This document shows, piece by piece, positions 10,932 to 23,007 of a stretch of 64,000 nt of DNA. The notes beneath the pieces are model-generated. The model saw only the letters and a list, made by a program, of their open reading frames with translations, made no database searches and was not told the origin of the DNA. Numbering within the stretch: the stretch's first letter is position 1; each line of letters opens with the position of its first letter. The position numbers and the translations under genes are program-made. The stretch is from Otatea glauca (taxonomy: Eukaryota > Streptophyta > Magnoliopsida > Poales > Poaceae), in assembly GCA_036346275.1 (NCBI GenBank), contig CM070728.1, forward strand, positions 22,530,723-22,594,722. The letters run 5' to 3'.

Positions 10932-11742
10932 TATCCTTCGCCCACAAAGCGTAGTCCATCCCGCCCTTTTACAATTTCAAAAGCGCACTAGTATTGTACT
11001 TTTGTCCATGTTCGTGGCTGTTCTGTGCCGCCATTTGTACCGTCCAAACTGTATGAGCTATGTAACTCCCCTTTATTATGAAATGCTATATTTCATTCAT
11101 TCCGTTGTTTTGAAACTTTAAACATATAATGACCGTACCAGTTGCAAGAACATAATTTTTTACTGTTTTAGCCGTTCTTGCGACGAAATTACGGATTTAG
11201 CCCCCAAGCACCAAATGCAGAGGTAGGAGTCCGCTGGATTTTTTTTAATTTCTTTTCATTGGTTCCAGTCCACTGGATAATTTTTTATCCCCTACAAGTA
11301 GATGCGAAATAATTTTTTAATTTGCAACGGTCGGAGTGCGCGGGAATCTTTTTTTCCCGGTGGAATCCAGCGGCACCGAACAGCTGGATAACTCTTTTGC
11401 GCACTTGCTTCTTGTTTAATGCATAGGTCCCCACTGAGATCACAACTAGCTTTGGCATGGCCGTCTAATTGTATTAACCATGTATACTTGCAAGTACTAC
11501 CAATGCAAGCAAAGCATCCCGCTCTGGCAAAGGAGAGCGGGGAGTCGGCCATTCCAGCGGACAGATAATTTCGGGGTGAAAAAAATTAACCTATAGTTCG
11601 ATTTCGCTGGATTTCACCAGAAAACAAATTCAGCGGACGGAGTCCGCTGCAAATTAAAAAATTATTTCGCTTTTGTCGGAAGGGATAAAAAAATATCCAG
11701 CGAACTGGAAGCGCTGAAAAGCACTACTGCGGATCGGGCATG

Positions 11743-11985
11743 CACAAGCGGTTCGAAACCGCTTTCAGAAGCGGTTTTAGAACCGCTTGTAAGCAACCGG
11801 GAGTGATACCCCGTCGGGTATCACAAGCGGTTCCCCGAACCGCTTGTGGTTCGATATTTCCACAAGCGGTTGGTGTTACCAACCGCTTGTGGAGAGGTTC
11901 TCTCCAAAAGCGGTTGGTGTTACGAACCGCTTGTGGAGAGGCTCTCTCCACAAGAGGTTGGAGTTACCAAGCGCTTGTGAAGAGT
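11743..11985. repeat. Left subterminal hairpin array of CACTA
   Basis: About five inverted pairs of the type CAAGCGGTT...AACCGCTTG occur back to back (for example CACAAGCGGTTCCCCGAACCGCTTGTGG near 11820-11850). By analogy with En/Spm, such subterminal motifs are binding sites for the TNPA-type protein. The binding role here is inference. Confidence 0.85.
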
Positions 11986-12097
11986 CTGACAGCGTAGCGT
12001 TTTGATTATATTCAATATAGAATATGTTTTCAGAGGGGTTTTTGATATAGATTTTGACAATTAAAATAAATAGAACTTCATGAGTTTTCTTGACACA

Positions 12098-12100
<3 letters not shown>

Positions 12101-12131
<31 letters not shown>
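12101..12131. repeat. (AT)n microsatellite
   Basis: About 15 uninterrupted AT dinucleotides in the 3' flank of the TNP1/Ulp1-like gene inside the CACTA element. Confidence 0.95.
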
Positions 12132-12133
<2 letters not shown>

Positions 12134-12245
12134 TCATGAGTATTCATTCAGATAATTACAGACTAAAAAATGAACAAGTTGATGAACACATGAAATAATA
12201 AGCCACTTTTACAAGTTTCAAAGAATAAAAGGGCGAATCTTGAGC

Positions 12246-15200
12246 TCATTTCTTGCGTGCGTCGCTCTTTGTGCCCTTGGTCGACGTTGATGTCAGTTCA
12301 CCTGTCCTTATTTCAGGACAATCTCTCCAACCATTTGGGTGGAACTCGCCTTTGGTGGATACAATCTCGTTGACAATAAAGCCGATGAGTTGTTCTTGGA
12401 TTCTTCGCAACCCGTCTGCGGCGGGATCACGTCTTGCACATCGATGTTGGGGTGACAAAGCGGAGGTAAATAAATCTCTGGACATGTAATTATTAAAGTG
12501 TAAGTACTAAGAAATTGACATGTGCACACTACCTCGGCGTTGGTTGTCAGCCACATCACCGTGGGTAATACTTTGCATATAGTGGCACACATAATAGCCA
12601 CATAGGTTGTTTCCACCGTGTGTTGTAGAACTGCGATGAAATTTGAAAAGAACACAATTATTGGGATGAAAGAGCATTACGGCATATTAATATTCTTTAA
12701 TCGTGCTCGAGTGCTTAATTGTACATCAAATTCGTTCTCGAAATCTCCTTGTTGCTTCTTTCGAAACCGTGCGAATGTCCTGTGTGATGCGTTAGTATGA
12801 ATGGTAATTATCAGAGTTGGAATTAGCAAGGTATTTCAATATATATAATAAGGAAAACTATCGTATATATATGTGCTATATACCTGTTTAGGGTGTCAAT
12901 GATAAATTGATATTTTTTCACCGGAGTCCTATTTGAGTCTTGAACAATGATCATTTGCTATCAAGCTTGATGACAAGAAGGATCCAATGAAACCTATTCA
13001 TGTATTGCAACATATATGTAACTAGCTAGTAGTATTATAAATGCCTTGGAAAATATAAGAACGAGAGGTTGTATATATACGTACTCGAAGTTGAAGGGCA
13101 GAAGTATGTACGATTTGTAGTGCTGTCCCAATAATGCATCGAGAATGTAATCTTCAAGATCCTTTCGGTTGTATCCAAAAGCGAACTCGTTAACAATCTA
13201 CTGGTCGATGAAGCCCACGTTGAAGATATTCTCTTTTCTACATCGTTGTATCTCCATTCTACATAGAAAGGTATAAGTTTAATAGTTGCAATTTTATTGT
13301 ACGAGGAAGCACACAGTAAAGGTATGAGCTTGACACTTACAGCACCAAAGACTCATGAGAGACACGTTGATGGAGTCGGCATGGTAAATATTGTATAAGT
13401 CGTCAAATTCGAGCCATATGGTGCTATCCCCGCGATAAAAATCATCTTCTTTGATACGGAGGGGGAACATCGTTCTTCCTTGAGCGGACTCTGTCATGTA
13501 CCATTCGTGAAATTGCCGCATCTTGGTTGGCAGATCCTTTATCTCATTTGGGTCAATCAGCTCCCGGCCCAACTGAAATTGCCATCTGACCTTTGTTGTA
13601 TTTGGGATATCATCTATTAATCCAAGAGCTGCAGCTGTGGAACTGAGTCCTGCCTCCTTCATAAACCTCTCGAGCTTCTCCTGATCTTGGTCTCTCTTCT
13701 TCTTCTTTGCCGCCGCCGCCTGACCACGTTTATTCTTCTGTGTAGCCTTAATTATTGTCCGTTCATAGTTGGGCCCGGACAGCGCTTTGCTTTGCGGCAT
13801 GTCGCGAAGTGTTCGCCGCTTTTGGATCGATTGGTACCTTTGGCTCTACCTTCTTTTTGCGAAGTGTGCAGCCACTGCTTTAGTGACCGCGTCACTCTCC
13901 TCCTTATTCATATCATATGCCCTCTTTGGAGGTTCCTTTACCTTGGTCGATCGGTGGACTCCGCCTTCTTGGGAGCAGTGGGGAGCCTTAATTCATTATC
14001 GAGCTTCTTCCTCGGAGGAGATGGTGGGCGTGGTTTTCTGGAGGGTTCTTTTTGTTTGAGATCTTTGGTGGTGGAGTAGGGCTTCTGCGTGGAGCGGGTG
14101 GAGACACAGGAGCTGCTGGTGGTGGAGTAGGGCTTCGCTGCTGTTGTCTTGGCGAGGCGTTGCGTGGCGGTGGCGTTGGAGGCGTGGGTTGCCGTGGTGG
14201 AGATGACGCGTCCATAGCAGCTGGAAATATGACGTACCGTTTGCGCCAAAGGATGATATTGTGGAGGGCCTGTCCAAGCTTGGTCACGTCGTCGCCTCCA
14301 GCAATATCGAGGTGAAGTTCTTCAAATCCGCACAGCACCTCCTCCACCGCGACCTTTGAGTAACCCGGGAGTATCTCGTTGCAGTGGAACATCTGGCCCA
14401 GCTCCACCGGATATACCATGCCGTAAGCCACCTTGATGGAGAGGTTACGCGCATCAACGTGTAGCTCACACTGGCGGTGAACCCTTATGTCATCCACGGG
14501 ATAACGGGAAAGCAAGGTGTCCACTTCAGGGGCCCCGGTGGACGCGCAGCTACTTCGCCGCGGAGGGATCGATCACGTCCCGGTGATTGCTCGAACCTAG
14601 TCCTTGAAGCTTGCTGAGGGCAATTTGTACTTGTTGCGCAACTATATCGCCGATGCTAGCCTGGGTTGCTCTGAGCTCTTGTTCCAATTGGTTCACTTTA
14701 CGTGATTCTCTTGATTTGCTTCTATGCCTGGCCTCAGACGTATGTGCATCCTTAGCGAAACCATACTTCCACGGCGTCAGCTTGCCCATACCTCGTGTCC
14801 ATCCTGGGTGCTCAGGGTTTTCAAGGGCATGTGTTAGCTCGTCATTCTCCCTGTCTGGCACCAATGTACTCGCACGAGGCGCTCAACGACTTGTACAATC
14901 CTTTGACCAGCCTCTTGTACTCCTGGTGCCATCACCAAACTGCCGTCATCTGAAAGGCTCCCCCCATGACCCATGAACCAATTGCGCAGGCACTGTTCCC
15001 ACAGAGCGGTAGCCGGTGTGATATCCTTCGCCATTAATTCTTCTTCCCGCTTCTCCCATTTTGGTACAACCTTGATGTAACCACCGGTGCCAAGATGGTG
15101 GTGGTATTTCTTCATCGTGAATTGGCCTTGTTCTTCCGACTCGCGGCACGGCCTTGGTGGCAGCTTGAACTCCTCGAATGCTTCGGTGATCCGCCAACTT

Positions 15201-15888
15201 AGGAAATTGGTTGAAGTCGGGTCTTTCTCCCTTCTCGCACGTACTTGCGGGTGAGGCGTCTTCAGCTGAAACATTGTTGCCATCTTCTTCAAAGTGAATT
15301 TCTTGGCCTTGTCTTCGGACCCTTGAGGAAATGTGAAATTTTCCTTAATATCTTGCCAGAGCAGGTCCTTGGTAGCTTGAGGAACTTCGGCCCATTTTCT
15401 GATGCTAATTGGGACGTGATCCCTCACGTGGTAACCGCAAGCGTTGTTGTACGGCCCAACTGCTAAAAGAGGGGCAACCGGCATCCCTTCGTTGTTAACG
15501 TCGGTAAACACGTGCTTTGTGGACGGCTTCTTGTTAGGTCCCCGATGCTTGGATTGGTTGCTCGATGCACGGGGCTTCAAATACATACACATATGTACAA
15601 ACGTGTCAGAGTGTATTATATTAATGAATTGCGATTAATTAACATGTCTACAGGGATTATATTCTTCTGGCTGTACCTCATCCTGCCCGAAACCAGTGTT
15701 ATCAGACTCAGCAGCTCCCGCGTCAATGGCTTCATCAGCTGCAGCCTCAACGGCCTCACCGGAACCACCATTAGCCCGGTAATGGCGAAGCGTTAGCATC
15801 ACCTACGATGGTACCCGGTAGCGATGGAGTCCAACAGGAACTGTTCTCCCTCATCGAAAGTAGGGTCACCACGTCCTAGTTGCGCCAT
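12246..15888 (-). pseudogene. CACTA second protein, TNP1-like with Ulp1-type protease remnant
   Basis: The likely start is ATG at 15888 (MAQLGRGDPTFDEGEQF), followed by a frameshift and an acidic linker. A main exon (about 15570 down to 14880) has VRDHVPISIRKWAEVP and RNWFMGHGGSLS, typical of plant En/Spm TNP1-like proteins. After a frameshift near 14865 come a coiled-coil segment (VNQLEQELRATQASIGDIV), a domain seen in CACTA proteins (CELHVDARNLS to GGDDVTKLGQALHNIILW) and a Pro-rich stretch. Then comes a region resembling Ulp1/C48 SUMO-protease genes: RGDSTIWLEFDDLYNIYHAD, VGFIDQ, LGQHYKSYILLPFNFE and a C-terminus with LIGFIVNEIVSTKGEFH. The catalytic His/Asp/Cys could not be confirmed. Introns are likely near 15600, 13280 and 12890. 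Confidence 0.7.
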
Positions 15889-16884
15889 CTATCCTAATTC
15901 TGAAAAAATGTTGACATAAATATCATATTACTTTGAAACAACCATATTACAGATTACAACACAAGCATATTATTACATAAATTTCTACACCAAGCATTAA
16001 GTACTACGGCGTGTTGGAACTAGCCCAAGGATCAAACACGAACTCGTGTGTTGGCACTTATTTTTATGTGTGTAATTAAGAGGTAAATTATCTTCATCAC
16101 TGAGGACCGAGCTAAGCCGGTGTTTATTAGCTCGATGGACCTATGATGGGGGACAATAGTGAAGGGGTCGATATCAGACTGTAAGATGAGAGCCACCTTA
16201 GTGATTGACCATATGTTTTAATTTGCATCACTTAGTTGTTTACCTTTGTCACTTAGATGATTTTTAGGTTGTTGAATTCTAGGTGATCGAAGTTAGTCTG
16301 TTTTTTTTTTATACGATAACTTTGGAATACTCCAAGTAAAAAAAGTTACAATTAACCTATATTGCGGATATTTATTTGTGCTCACATGTCGTACGTGTCA
16401 GCAGGCCAATATGCAGTCGTCACATGTCGTAAGTTGTTATCCACCGCAACAATTTTGACAAAATTACCTTGTGGGCATTTCACCGAACATGTGGTGGGCA
16501 GCCGAATTAGAGAGGGAGGACGACGCGTGCACACATATACCTCGGTCCTCCTGGGTCAATGGCGGTGCGGCGGCGCTTTGGAGGCGGAGTAGGCGTCGGC
16601 GGGGTGGCGGAGAAGGCGCCGGCGGCCGAGGTGGAGTGTGGCGGCGACGAGGCACACGACGGCGGGGTCGATCGGCGCGCGAGGTGGCGAGTAAGCGTCG
16701 GCAAGGTGGCGGAGGAGGCCTACGGCGTCGACGAGGACGGCGGCGCGTGGTCTAGACGGAGGCGAAGACAGCGGCGGCCGGAGACACACAGGAGCTGCAG
16801 CGGCGCGCGGGGGCTCTCGAGCGGGACTTAGAAAATTTTGGGTGTGAGAAAAGGGCCGGGCGTTTCAAATTTATCTGAGGAGCA
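15889..16884. other. CACTA inter-gene region with GC-rich block
   Basis: 15889-16480 shows no coding motif. 16480-16830 is an abrupt block rich in CGG/GGC with internal duplication (GTAGGCGTCGGCGGGGTGGCGG and GTAAGCGTCGGCAAGGTGGCGG). Open frames of 60-95 codons exist on both strands only because of this composition. It could be a captured host 5' UTR or exon, or a promoter for the minus-strand gene at 15888. Confidence 0.4.
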
Positions 16885-17215
16885 CCTCTACAAGCGGTTC
16901 TAATAACCAACCGCTTGTAGAATATCTCTACAAGCGGTTTTAAAACAACCGCTTGTAGAGGGAGGACTTCTACAAGCGGTTCGTAGAACAAACCGCTTGT
17001 AGAATGTCTCTACAAGCGGATTTAGATCAACCCGCTTGTAGAGGGATGACTTCTACAAGCGGTTGGTATTAGTAACCGTTTCTGAATCTTATGCTCTAAA
17101 AGCGGTTCTTTTCTAAAACCGCTTCTGAATGTTGCGTTCTAGAAGCGGTTGTTTTCTCAAACCGTTTCTGAATTTTACACTCTACAAGCGGTTCTTTTCT
17201 CAAACCGCTTCAGTT
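16885..17215. repeat. Internal AAGCGGTT hairpin array of CACTA
   Basis: Pairs such as CTACAAGCGGTTCTAATAACCAACCGCTTGTAG repeat about eight times, the same motif as in both subterminal arrays. The right part (AGAAGCGGTTGTTTTCTCAAACC) resembles the right-end array more than the left. No CACTA terminus lies next to it. It sits downstream of the transposase gene and upstream of the TNP1-like gene. Confidence 0.85.
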
Positions 17216-17219
17216 TAAT

Positions 17220-17715
17220 TTTTAAAATATGGTTTTAGCACTTCAGTTTCATTTCAGAATTTTAAAAAAATGCTTTTAGCAATTCAGTTTCATTTCTTAA
17301 TTTTTAAAAGCTTTTGCACTTGATTTCATTTCATAATTTTTGAAAAAGCTTTTGCACTTGATTTCATTTCATAATTTTAAATAATGCTTTTAACACTTGA
17401 TTTCATTTGTAATTTTAAAAATGCTTTTAGCAATTTAGTTTCAATCTACAATTTAAAAAAAGCTTTTAGCAATTTAGTTTCATTCTATATTTTTGAAAAA
17501 GCTTTTAGCACTTGATTTCATTTCATAATTTTTAAAAATGCTTTTAGCACTTGATTTGTTTCATAATTTTTAAAAATGCTTTTAGCAATTCAGTTTCATT
17601 TCTTAATTTTTAAAAAGCTTTTAGAACTTTACTTTCATTCCATAATTTTTACAAAAAGCTTTGAGCACTTTAGTTTCATTCCAGAATTTTGGCACTTTAC
17701 ATTTATTCCAAACAA
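17220..17715. repeat. ~38-42-bp AT-rich minisatellite
   Basis: About eleven degenerate copies of a unit like GCTTTTAGCACTTGATTTCA + TTTCATAATTTTTAAAAA follow directly after the internal hairpin array and end near the transposase stop codon. Confidence 0.8.
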
Positions 17716-17771
17716 ACACTTCATACTGTAAAAGACTTACATATACATAGTTCATACAGTAGGGGTACATC

Positions 17772-20700
17772 TTAAGTAGTAACATACTTTGTCTTTACAA
17801 GTGTTACTTCATTATGATCGCGACGTATGAAAGGAGTATCCACGTCTGTGTCATTGAGGAGGCTTATGTCGACATCCACAGCGAAAGGAGGGATCTCGTC
17901 GAACTGACTATACTCTTCCTCGTCTGTGACGTCCTCAACTCCAACAATCCTTCGTTCGCCTTGTAGAACCACGTGTCGCTTTGGCTTAGTACTACAATCT
18001 TTCTGCTTGTCCTTATGCTTCTTAGGTTTGCTTGACATGTCCATTACGTAGAAGACCTGTCTCACATCGTTCGCGAGGACGAACGGTTCGCGCCTATAGC
18101 CGACTTGCGTGAGGTCTACGATTGTTCATCCGTGATTTGTCTACCTTCACGCCGCTTGAAGTCGTTTGACCCATTGGCACTTAAATAGAGGGACCTTCAA
18201 AGGTCCATAGTCAAGCTCCCATATATCTTCTATGAAACCATAATATGTATCCACCTTGCCTTTGTTGTCTTCGGCGTCTATACGGACACCGCTATTTTGG
18301 TTGGTGATCTTGTTATCCTGCGATCTGGTGTAAAATGTGTAACCATTTATCTCGTACCCCTTGAATGTCACGATTTCACTAGATGGTCCCCGAGCCAAGC
18401 GTTGCAACTGTTCATTGTTTGACCCTTTCAAAAGGATGTACTTTTGTAACCAAGCGCCGAAAGAATCCATGTGCTTCAGTGTTATCCAATCCTCAGACCT
18501 CCCCGGGAAATCGCGGCATAGAATACTCTTGTGCTCAAGGACATACGGGGCCACTATAGTTGATTGTTTCAAAACCGTGAAATGTGCTTGCTTAAATGTA
18601 AGAAGATCATTGCATGCAATTGCTTTCCTTCCTAGTGTCCCTTTTCCCCGTAGCCTCCCCTCATGGCGTGATATAGGGACATCGATCGGGTTTAGATCAT
18701 TAATGTAATCCACACAAAACTCAATCACCTCCTCTGTCCCATAACCCTCGGCAATGCATCCTTCCGGACGAGAACGGTTACGAACATACTTCTTTAGCAC
18801 ACTCATGTACCTCTCGAAAGGGAACATGTTGTGTAGATACACGGGTCCAAGGATACCTATCTCTTTGACAAGGTGAACAGTGAGATGAACCATTATATCA
18901 AAGAATGCAAGAGGAAAGATCATCTCAAGACTAACCAAACTTTGTACCACGTCATCCTGCAGCTTACTTAGTTTATCTGGGTCGATGACCTTCTATGAAA
19001 TCGCGTTGAAAAAAGAACACAGCTTTGTGATTGTCCCTCGTACCCACTCGGGCAGTATGCCTCTCACAGCCACTGGGAGCAACTGTGTCATTAACACAAG
19101 ACAGTCATGGGATTTCATGTGTACGATTTTATTCTCTTTCGTGTTTACGAGTCTCTTTACATTCGAGGAGTATCCGGAAGGTACCTTCACATTGTTCAGG
19201 AACTCTATCACACTTTTTTTCTCTTCTTTGCTTAGAGTGTAGCTCGCAGGATGTAGGTAATGTTGTCCTTTCTCTCTCTTTTCGGGATGTCGGTCGTTCC
19301 TCGGTTCCAAGAGTTTAAGGTCCTTCCGAGCTTGCAGTGTATCTTTCGATTTTCCGTATATATCTATGTAGCCTAACAGGTTCAAGCAGACATTCTTCGT
19401 GATGTGCATGAAGTCAAGTGAGTGACGAACCTCCATAACTTCCCAATAAGGCAAGTCCCAAAATATTAACTTCTTCTTCCACATGGGTGCATGACCATCC
19501 TCATTCTGCACATGTTTGCTTCCAGGACCCTTTCCAAATACTACTTTCAAATCCTTTACCATAGCAAACACACGTGGCCCACTACGATGCTGAGGCCTTG
19601 CACGAAGGTCTGGTTGCCCGTTAAATTTCCAGCCTTCCTTCCGCAACGGGTGACTCGTAAGAAGAAACCTACGGTGACCCATGTATACAACCTTCCGAGA
19701 GTTTTTCAGGTACATGCCGTCTGTTTCATCTAAGCATTGGATGCAGGCTCTATATCCTTTGATAGTTAGGCCGGACAGGTTACCGAGAGCAGGCCAGTCG
19801 TTGATTGTTACAAATAACAATGCACGTAGGGTGAAATACTCCCTTTTGTACTCATCCCATACCCTTGCACCATCATCCCACAACGTCACAAGATCTTCAA
19901 CCAATGGTTTCAGGTAGACATCGATGTCATCTCTGGGTTGCTTGGGGCCTTGGATCAACAACGGCATCATGATGTACTTTCGCTTCATGCACAACCATGG
20001 AGGAATGTTATAGATACATAGTGTAACGAGCCAGGTGCTATGGCTGCTGCTCAATTCTCCGAAAGGATTCATCCCATTTGTACTCAAACCAAACCTTATG
20101 TTTCTCACCTCATCTGCGAAGTACGGGTACGTCCGGTCGACTTTCCTCCACTGTGAGCCATCTGCAGGGTGTCTAAGCATCCCGTCGTCCTTACGCTCTT
20201 CTTTGTGCCAACGCATCATCTGGGCATGCGCTTTGTTAGCAAACATACGTTTCAATCGGGGGATCACAGGGAAATACCACAACACTTTAGCTGGAGGTCT
20301 CTTCTTCTTACGCTCTCCATCTATTTCACCTGGATCGTCACGCTTCACCTTATACCGTGATCCTCTGCATACTGGACAAACATCCAAATCGGCATACTCA
20401 TTACGATACAGGATACAATCATTAGGACATGCGTGTATCTTACGTACTTCCAATCCCAAAGGACAGACGACTTGCTTGGCTTCATATGTAGATTCGGGCA
20501 GAGTGTTATCTTCTGGAAGCAACTTCTTTACGAGTGATAACACCTCATCGAATCCCTTATCTGACACACCTTTTCTAGCCTTCCATTGCATGAGTTCCAG
20601 TGTGGTACACGACTTTTTGTGGCCCCGCCTACGTTTGGGTACAAAGGAGTTCGTGGTCCTCTAACATGCGCTGGAACTTCTCGAACCATCTTTCATCATG

Positions 20701-21091
20701 TAGTCTCCCTCTCCGTCACGCAGCATCTGGTCTAGCTCATCATCACCAAAGTCACCAAGTGTTTCTTCCACGGAACAGTATTCGTGTCATTCGGGATACT
20801 GTTGAATCCATCTTCCTCTTCCTCGTCTTCTTCATCGTCTTCCTGGCTAATCACCTCAACTTCGCCATGGTTGGTCCAACAGGTATAGTTCGGCATGAAA
20901 CCCCTCATGATCAAGTGGTTCATAACTTGCCATCGTTGGGAGTGCTCCTTCTCGTTCTTGCAATCTACACACGGACAACATATGAAGCTGCCTGGAGGCA
21001 AGAATGCAACGACCGCATCGAGAAAAGCCTACACGCCATCAATGAACTCTCTCGAGCGACGGTCCGCATTGTACATCCATTGCCGATTCAT
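17772..21091 (-). pseudogene. TNP2-type CACTA transposase, degraded
   Basis: This encoded the transposase that cuts CACTA ends. Reading down from ATG at 21091 (MNRQWMYNADRRSREFIDGV, then an in-frame TAG), the transposase-associated domain is clear: CPCVDCKNE and GFMPNYTCWTNHGE. An acidic linker shifts frame and becomes the Transposase_21 (TNP2) domain at 20591-19000: CPNDCILYRNEYADLDVCPVC, RTYPYFADEVRNIRFGL, FVTINDWPALGNLSG, SLDFMHITKNVC. A single TAG at 18993-18995 separates it from the same-frame DUF4218-type region (FDIMVHLTVHLVKEI, MFPFERYMSVLKKYVRN) and a DUF4216-type region (YYGFIEDIWELDYG, VPLFKCQWVK). A last frameshift near 18150 leads to PFVLANDVRQVFYVMDMSSK and an acidic tail ending at 17772. 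The family is certain; this copy is not translatable as one protein. Confidence 0.9.
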
Positions 21092-21747
21092 CTATACCAA
21101 GTTATAATTTCATTAAAAATTATAATAAATTCTGTTAGAAAAATTATAACCTAACTTAAATTTCGTAACATTTAAACCCAACAAAAAAAAAACTCCACCT
21201 ACACCGTCATCCAATTAAAGACCTACCTTTCTAATTATTTTGTATCCCTTCCTACCTTTGTAATTATTTTTTATCCTTCTACATGTTTTTCTATTTTATT
21301 TCATACACCAATAATTACTTCCTTGCAATGTTGTACCTAGATCTCTCCCAATATTGTGATATTTAAGATTCTAAAGCTAACAACCACCTAGATCTAAAGC
21401 TTCCAGTCACCTTTACCTTGTAATGTCATATTTTGAACTAGATCTCCACCCTACATCTTCATACAACAACAAAAACAAGGCACGGAAAACAAATTTTCGA
21501 TAATGCTTAAAAAGTTCAAGATTTCTCCACATCCATTGAAAAAATAGCAATATCTAGGTGAGAAGGATGTTCACATGATGTTACTAACTTTGAAACACTT
21601 AATTTAGAGCTAATCACCTCCAATTAAAAATTTGGACAGCACCTCCCCAAAGAGTAGCTTGGTCGGCCTTCTCTGTTCGATCGTATTACATTACCTCTCT
21701 TTGGCGCATGGAGGAAGAAGGGTTTAAATGCGCTTGCATGGAGGGCT
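21092..21747. other. 5' flank of the CACTA transposase gene
   Basis: AT-rich DNA between the transposase start and the right subterminal array. By position it should contain the leader and promoter of the minus-strand genes. I cannot point to a convincing TATA box. Confidence 0.4.
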
Positions 21748-21985
21748 TCGAGCGGTTGGAGACACGAACCGCTTACGAAGGTTGCGTTCTAGAAGCGGTT
21801 CTTTTCTCAAACCGCTTACGAAAATCGAAGCGGTTTGAGAAAAGAACCGCTTCTAGAACGCAACCTTCAGAAACGGTTCGTGTCTCCAACCGCTTCTGGA
21901 AGTCCTCTCCGGACCGTTGCCAACGAACCGCTTCTAGTGCGAAGATCACAACGGGTTCGCACTAAACCGCTTCTAATAGGTCGGT
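21748..21985. repeat. Right subterminal hairpin array with a long palindrome
   Basis: AAGCGGTT-type motifs recur as at the left end. Within the array, 21778-21817 is exactly complementary to 21828-21867 (40 of 40 bases, 10-base loop). The pairing continues with three mismatches to 21752 and 21893, giving 66-bp arms. Confidence 0.9.
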
Positions 21986-22235
21986 TGTGATGCCCAGTTC
22001 TGTAGTAGTGAAGAAATCAAAAAAAATTTCCAGCGGAGTCTATCCACTGCATTTGGTGGCTGGGGGCCAAATCCACAATTTCGTCGTGAGAACGGGTACT
22101 CCCGAAAAAATTACCAAGAGGGCTAAAACAATAAAAAAACCGCAAGAACAACATCAACGGATGTGACAACACATTCCAACCTACTTTACCACATAGAATA
22201 TAGAATATGAAAATACCTGTGTGCGGCACGTGAGC

Positions 22236-22635
22236 CAGGGTTCACAAAACCGAATTTCGAAATTCGCGTCGAAATTCGCGGTACGAAAACCGCAAAAACC
22301 GCTCGGAAAACCGCCCAAAAACCGTAAAAAACCGAAGCGTTAATAAATCAAATTTTTCTGAAAAATTCAAAAAAAATAGAAAAACCACGGTTTTTCGTGA
22401 AAAACCGCTCGGTTTTTGCGAAAAACCGCTGCCAACTAGATGTTCATCCAAAACGGTTTTTGTGAGCGGTTTTTGATTTAAAACCGCGGTTTTAGCGAAA
22501 ACCGAGCGCATAAATTTTTCAAAATTTTTAAATTTCTTTTGAATGGACCGGTTTATCGAACGGTTTTGATTTGAACTCACGATGCGCTCGAAAACCGCGG
22601 TTTTCGAGCGGTTTTCGTCGGTTTTGTGAACCCTG
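22236..22635. mobile_element. hAT-like MITE, CAGGGTTCACAAAACCG ends
   Basis: A 400-bp element with inverted ends CAGGGTTCACAAAACCG and CGGTTTTGTGAACCCTG, flanked by an exact 8-bp duplication ACGTGAGC (22228-22235 and 22636-22643). The interior is full of AAAACCG/CGGTTTT words that can fold extensively. It has no coding capacity. Confidence 0.9.
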
Positions 22636-22653
22636 ACGTGAGCCATTAAAATT

Positions 22654-22793
22654 TCACAATTTTACAGTACATCACTCAACCAAAAAACTTCAAAAACTGT
22701 CGATTCAAATACCCCAATTTTGCGATACATCAATGAACCAAAAAAATTCAAAGAATGTCCATTCAAATTCTCCAATTTTGAAGTACATCACTG
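22654..22793. repeat. 58-bp tandem repeat, about 2.4 copies
   Basis: TACATCACTCAACCAAA, TACATCAATGAACCAAA and TACATCACTG start at 22668, 22726 and 22784, a constant 58-bp period, with CCAATTTTG preceding them in the later units. Confidence 0.8.
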
Positions 22794-23007
22794 ATTTCAT
22801 CCTTGGAGTAGTTAACTAATTAATATCGGCTGATCATGACTACTTAATTAGCTAAATATCCTGAGGCCCGATTGAGGCGGTGCTCAGAAAAAAAGGAAAA
22901 AACAACGAGCGCTGGATATTCCAGTGGGCTGTGGAACAATAAATATTTCAGCGGACAGTGGGCGCTAGATAATTTTAAGCGTGTGGGCCCGTCGTCCCAT
23001 CTGGACT

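Larger units (their letters stand above)
11722..22010 (-). mobile_element. CACTA (En/Spm) transposon, 10.3 kb
   Basis: The ends read CACTACTGCGGATCGGGCAT (left) and, inverted from the right, CACTACTACAGAACTGGGCA. The target duplication AAG is present on both sides (11719-11721 and 22011-22013), so the boundaries are exact. It carries a TNP2-type transposase and a TNP1/Ulp1-like gene, both on the minus strand, so the promoter end should be the right-hand side. Hairpin arrays built on AAGCGGTT/AACCGCTT lie at both ends and once internally. Both genes contain stops or frameshifts, so this copy is non-autonomous, although its termini look intact enough to be mobilised. Confidence 0.95.
11153..22141. 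mobile_element. Non-autonomous MULE B, split by the CACTA element
   Basis: GCAAGAACA is duplicated exactly at 11144-11152 and 22142-22150, a 9-bp target duplication typical of Mutator-like elements. The left end (ACTGTTTTAGCC, then TTGCGACGAAATTACGGATTTAGCCC) matches the inverted right end (TTGTTTTAGCCC, then CTCACGACGAAATTGTGGATTTGGCCC). Without the CACTA insertion B is about 700 bp and has no gene. Its TIR family is that of elements A and C. Confidence 0.85.

Noticed and set aside
13687..14315. Plus-strand frames of 87-130 codons
   Set aside because: They are antisense to the well-supported TNP1/Ulp1-like gene of the CACTA element and reflect its Pro-rich coding composition.
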